From positions 1-7,467 of the forward strand of contig JAQULV010000053.1 in NCBI GenBank assembly GCA_028718405.1: DNA of 7,467 bases, in the 5' to 3' direction. Of this stretch, positions 5,581 through 7,467 are shown in pieces; position 1 is the first letter of the stretch, and each line of letters opens with the position of its first letter. The DNA is from Smithellaceae bacterium. GTDB lineage: Bacteria > Desulfobacterota > Syntrophia > Syntrophales > JAQULV01. The position numbers were made by a program, and so were the translations under genes. The notes beneath the pieces were generated by a model. That model worked only from the letters and a program-made list of their open reading frames with translations, was not told the origin of the DNA and did no database searches.

Positions 5581-7308
5581 CTAATCTTTGGGCAGAAGGC
5601 GCGTCGCATCCATTGGGATCTTCCCCGCCTCTATTTCGCGCCGTAGCTCGTCACGCAGACGCCGCTCCGTTATCCCCAACTGTTCCGCCTGCAGTTGACC
5701 GTAAGAGTGTTCCCGACGGTTCCTCAGTATCCGGTGGGTAAAGGTCGGCTTCTCCGGAGATGTAACTTCCGCCGCCAGATTCACAGCTCCCGGCAAAAGT
5801 CCTGCGTCCACAAGATCGGCGATCTCCTGTTTGTGGGTGACGAAGAAGGTCGTGGTGCCCTTTTCGCTTAAGTGTCTCAGCACCACCCCCGTTCTCTTTA
5901 CCGACTCTTCGTGGTCGGTACCGTTGGCGAATTCATCGAACAAAAGCAGCGAATAAGGCGTGGCACGATATCCGGTCGGGGAGATGAGGAACTCCTTGAT
6001 CCTGTTGAGTTCCGCCAGGTACTGACCCATCCCGTGACGCCGGTCATCACCGCCGGCAAAGGATGTGAAGATGCCGTCGAAGACGCTGAGAGACGCCTCC
6101 TTGGCGGGCAGCATCAGGCCCATCTGTGCCAGCCAAGCGAGCTGGCCCACCTGCCTCAGGTAGGTTGTCTTCCCGCCGTTGTTGGGTCCCGTGATGACAA
6201 AGAGGTTGTTCCTCTCGTCGGATGTCACATCGTTCGGCATCACCCGACCGGGATCAAGGGAGCCGACGAGAACGGCGTTCAGAGAGCCTGTAAGCGTGAG
6301 TGTCTTTGCCGTGGCGCCGGCTAGGCGGGGCTTTGCAAGGGGCACGCCCTTGCGGAGCCATTCGGCGTGCAGACCGACCGCCCCCAGATAGAAGCCCAGT
6401 TCCCGGTCCAGGCAGCCGAGATCGATCGGTGAAAGACGCGGGGCAAGGAAGGTGTTTGCAGCTTTTACCAAGGCGTCTGCCAGGCGAGTAATGTCCTGCG
6501 GTTTGGCGCCCCTGTTTGACGAGAAAGAGAGACTCCTGGACAGAGGTGACTTCTTCTTGTCGAGGCGAGTGTAGTACCTCGAAAGGGCCTGCCTTTCTGA
6601 AGAAGGAAACCTCCGATCCTCAGCCACGCGAAGAGACGCCTCCTTCAATGTCAGGACGTTGTCCGCGAAGGATGTCGCCTCGGCGCCTGATCCCGGCGAC
6701 CCCTTTTCCGCCTGCCGGCGCAGGGCGAAGATGGCCGGCCCCAGCGACTTCGGCCGATAGGTGTTGTCGATGAACTGCCAGGCTTCCCGGAAACCTTCGT
6801 TGGCAAGGAGGGCATGCCCTAATCGGCTCACTTCACGCAGTCGCTCGGCGGCGGGTTCGCCGATGTCGACTATGGCTTCAGCCAGCGAAACGAGCAGGGC
6901 CGCGTTTTCTAAGCGCTGCAATTCTTCGCGCCAATTATTCTCTCCACCTTCCAGGTGGCCGCTGAAGACCCGCCGGTAGAGAAACTCGTCGCAGGCGATC
7001 TTTACCTTTCTTACCTTCTCTCTCAGATCCTCGTTCTGGAGAAGCTCGGCAATTACTTCCTGCCGGGAGACGATGCCCCGTTCTTCTACGAGGGGCTTGC
7101 GGAAAAGACCGGCGATATGTTCCCTCGTCGGAGAAGTGCAATTCGGCGTGTGTTTGAGGAAGGCGCGGTAAAGGACGTCGATCTCCAGATCACCGTAAGC
7201 AGTATCGTTGTATACGAGCACGGCGCCCTCGGCTTCCGAAAGAAAGACGATGCGGTGCAGTTCTGCCTTACCTCGGAGTGCCTCGTCCTTGCTGCGTCGG
7301 AGGATCAT
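5581..7308 (-). CDS. MutS-family ATPase domain protein, no mismatch-recognition or Smr domain
   Basis: A 575-residue protein with a C-terminal MutS-type ABC ATPase. Walker A is GPNNGGKTT (374-382), where MutS has GPNMGGKST. The FTSFAGGDDRRHG region (414-426) corresponds to FTRIGASDD of MutS. Walker B is LLLFDEF (455-460), followed by ANGTD where MutS has GRGT. The switch histidine lies in FFVTHKQE (488-495). The N-terminal 370 residues contain the lever/clamp-like helical region (LEIDVLYRAFL 41-51, SRQEVIAELLQNEDLREKV 81-99). MutS domain I (mismatch reading) and the MutS2 Smr nuclease domain are absent. The usual signature Ser-Thr-Phe is replaced by Gly428-Gln429-Tyr430. It resembles stand-alone MutS-related ATPases more than MutS or MutS2. 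The start overlaps the upstream gene as ATGA, without a clear ribosome site. Confidence 0.88.
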   Translation of the reverse strand: MILRRSKDEALRGKAELHRIVFLSEAEGAVLVYNDTAYGDLEIDVLYRAFLKHTPNCTSPTREHIAGLFRKPLVEERGIVSRQEVIAELLQNEDLREKVRKVKIACDEFLYRRVFSGHLEGGENNWREELQRLENAALLVSLAEAIVDIGEPAAERLREVSRLGHALLANEGFREAWQFIDNTYRPKSLGPAIFALRRQAEKGSPGSGAEATSFADNVLTLKEASLRVAEDRRFPSSERQALSRYYTRLDKKKSPLSRSLSFSSNRGAKPQDITRLADALVKAANTFLAPRLSPIDLGCLDRELGFYLGAVGLHAEWLRKGVPLAKPRLAGATAKTLTLTGSLNAVLVGSLDPGRVMPNDVTSDERNNLFVITGPNNGGKTTYLRQVGQLAWLAQMGLMLPAKEASLSVFDGIFTSFAGGDDRRHGMGQYLAELNRIKEFLISPTGYRATPYSLLLFDEFANGTDHEESVKRTGVVLRHLSEKGTTTFFVTHKQEIADLVDAGLLPGAVNLAAEVTSPEKPTFTHRILRNRREHSYGQLQAEQLGITERRLRDELRREIEAGKIPMDATRLLPKD

Positions 7309-7467
7309 AATGAGATCGGGTAGGCACCGTACCGGCGTACCGCGTCGAGCATCACCTGCAGCTTTGCGGCCGGGACGCTATCTTCACTGTGCACAGGGCC
7401 CAAGAGGTAACGTCCGCCGGGGCCGAGCTTGGCGATCAGCTCCTTCACTCTGGCCACGATCTCGTCG
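7305..7467 (-). CDS. Uroporphyrinogen decarboxylase/methyltransferase-family protein, C-terminal fragment
   Basis: The last 53 residues of a protein entering from the right edge. It reads VKELIAKLGPGGRYLLGPVH (7-26), then a variable piece, VMLDAVRRYGAYPISL and TGA. This is the typical C-terminus of the URO-D fold (PF01208): the GPGGRYLLGPVH strand and loop, then a final helix ending in YGxYP. In this fold, true HemE is joined by corrinoid-linked methyltransferases such as MtaA/CmuA. The loop is HSEDSVPAAK rather than the HNIQPDTPxEN common in such proteins. The subfamily cannot be decided from 53 residues. The stop TGA overlaps the MutS-like ATG by four bases (ATGA), so translation is probably coupled. 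Confidence 0.8.
   Translation of the reverse strand, partial: DEIVARVKELIAKLGPGGRYLLGPVHSEDSVPAAKLQVMLDAVRRYGAYPISL

Noticed and set aside
1..7467. CRISPR array, tRNA, insertion sequence or phage genes
   Set aside because: No spaced direct repeats, cloverleaf-like segments, transposase motifs or terminal inverted repeats were seen on either strand.

Overview
The window looks like part of a moderately GC-rich Gram-negative chromosome. An outer-membrane barrel protein with a C-terminal Phe and a TRAP-type periplasmic binding protein show a double membrane. The mix of TRAP uptake, a uroporphyrinogen-decarboxylase-fold protein and a MutS-like ATPase would suit an anaerobic deltaproteobacterium (Desulfobacterota), but no marker gene here proves that. 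Coding density is high. All genes look like ordinary chromosomal genes, and there is no sign of a phage, insertion sequence, CRISPR array, tRNA or rRNA.

Layout, left to right. (1) 1-1497, minus strand: a TRAP transporter solute-binding protein (dctP type) that runs off the left edge, preceded by a pyrimidine-dimer DNA glycosylase (PF03013-like) gene. (2) 1642-2229, plus strand: a secreted outer-membrane beta-barrel protein, divergent from the glycosylase and convergent with the next pair. A perfect 9-bp GC-rich hairpin lies in the convergent gap. (3) 2353-3476, minus strand: a two-gene unit of a YfcD-like Nudix hydrolase and a five-helix membrane protein, joined by a TGATG stop/start overlap. 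(4) 3615-4945, plus strand: a two-gene unit of a GNAT acetyltransferase and a DUF2156 (LPG-synthase C-like) protein, joined by a TTGA overlap with a TTG start. A near-consensus promoter (TTGACA-17-TATAGT) lies just upstream. (5) 4969-5454, minus strand: a PNPOx-like flavin-binding protein with its own recognisable promoter. (6) 5581-7467, minus strand: a 575-residue MutS-family ATPase without mismatch-recognition or Smr domains, overlapping by ATGA the 3' end of a uroporphyrinogen-decarboxylase/methyltransferase-family gene that enters from the right edge.

Three of the gene pairs are translationally overlapped (URO-D/MutS-like, Nudix/membrane protein, GNAT/DUF2156), and these are the strongest functional links. 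The pairings themselves have no obvious textbook explanation. The dimer glycosylase and MutS-like ATPase touch DNA maintenance and the Nudix protein may do housecleaning, but they sit in separate transcription units, so no single integrated system is evident. The least understood parts are the MutS-like protein with an altered ABC signature and its methyltransferase-family partner.
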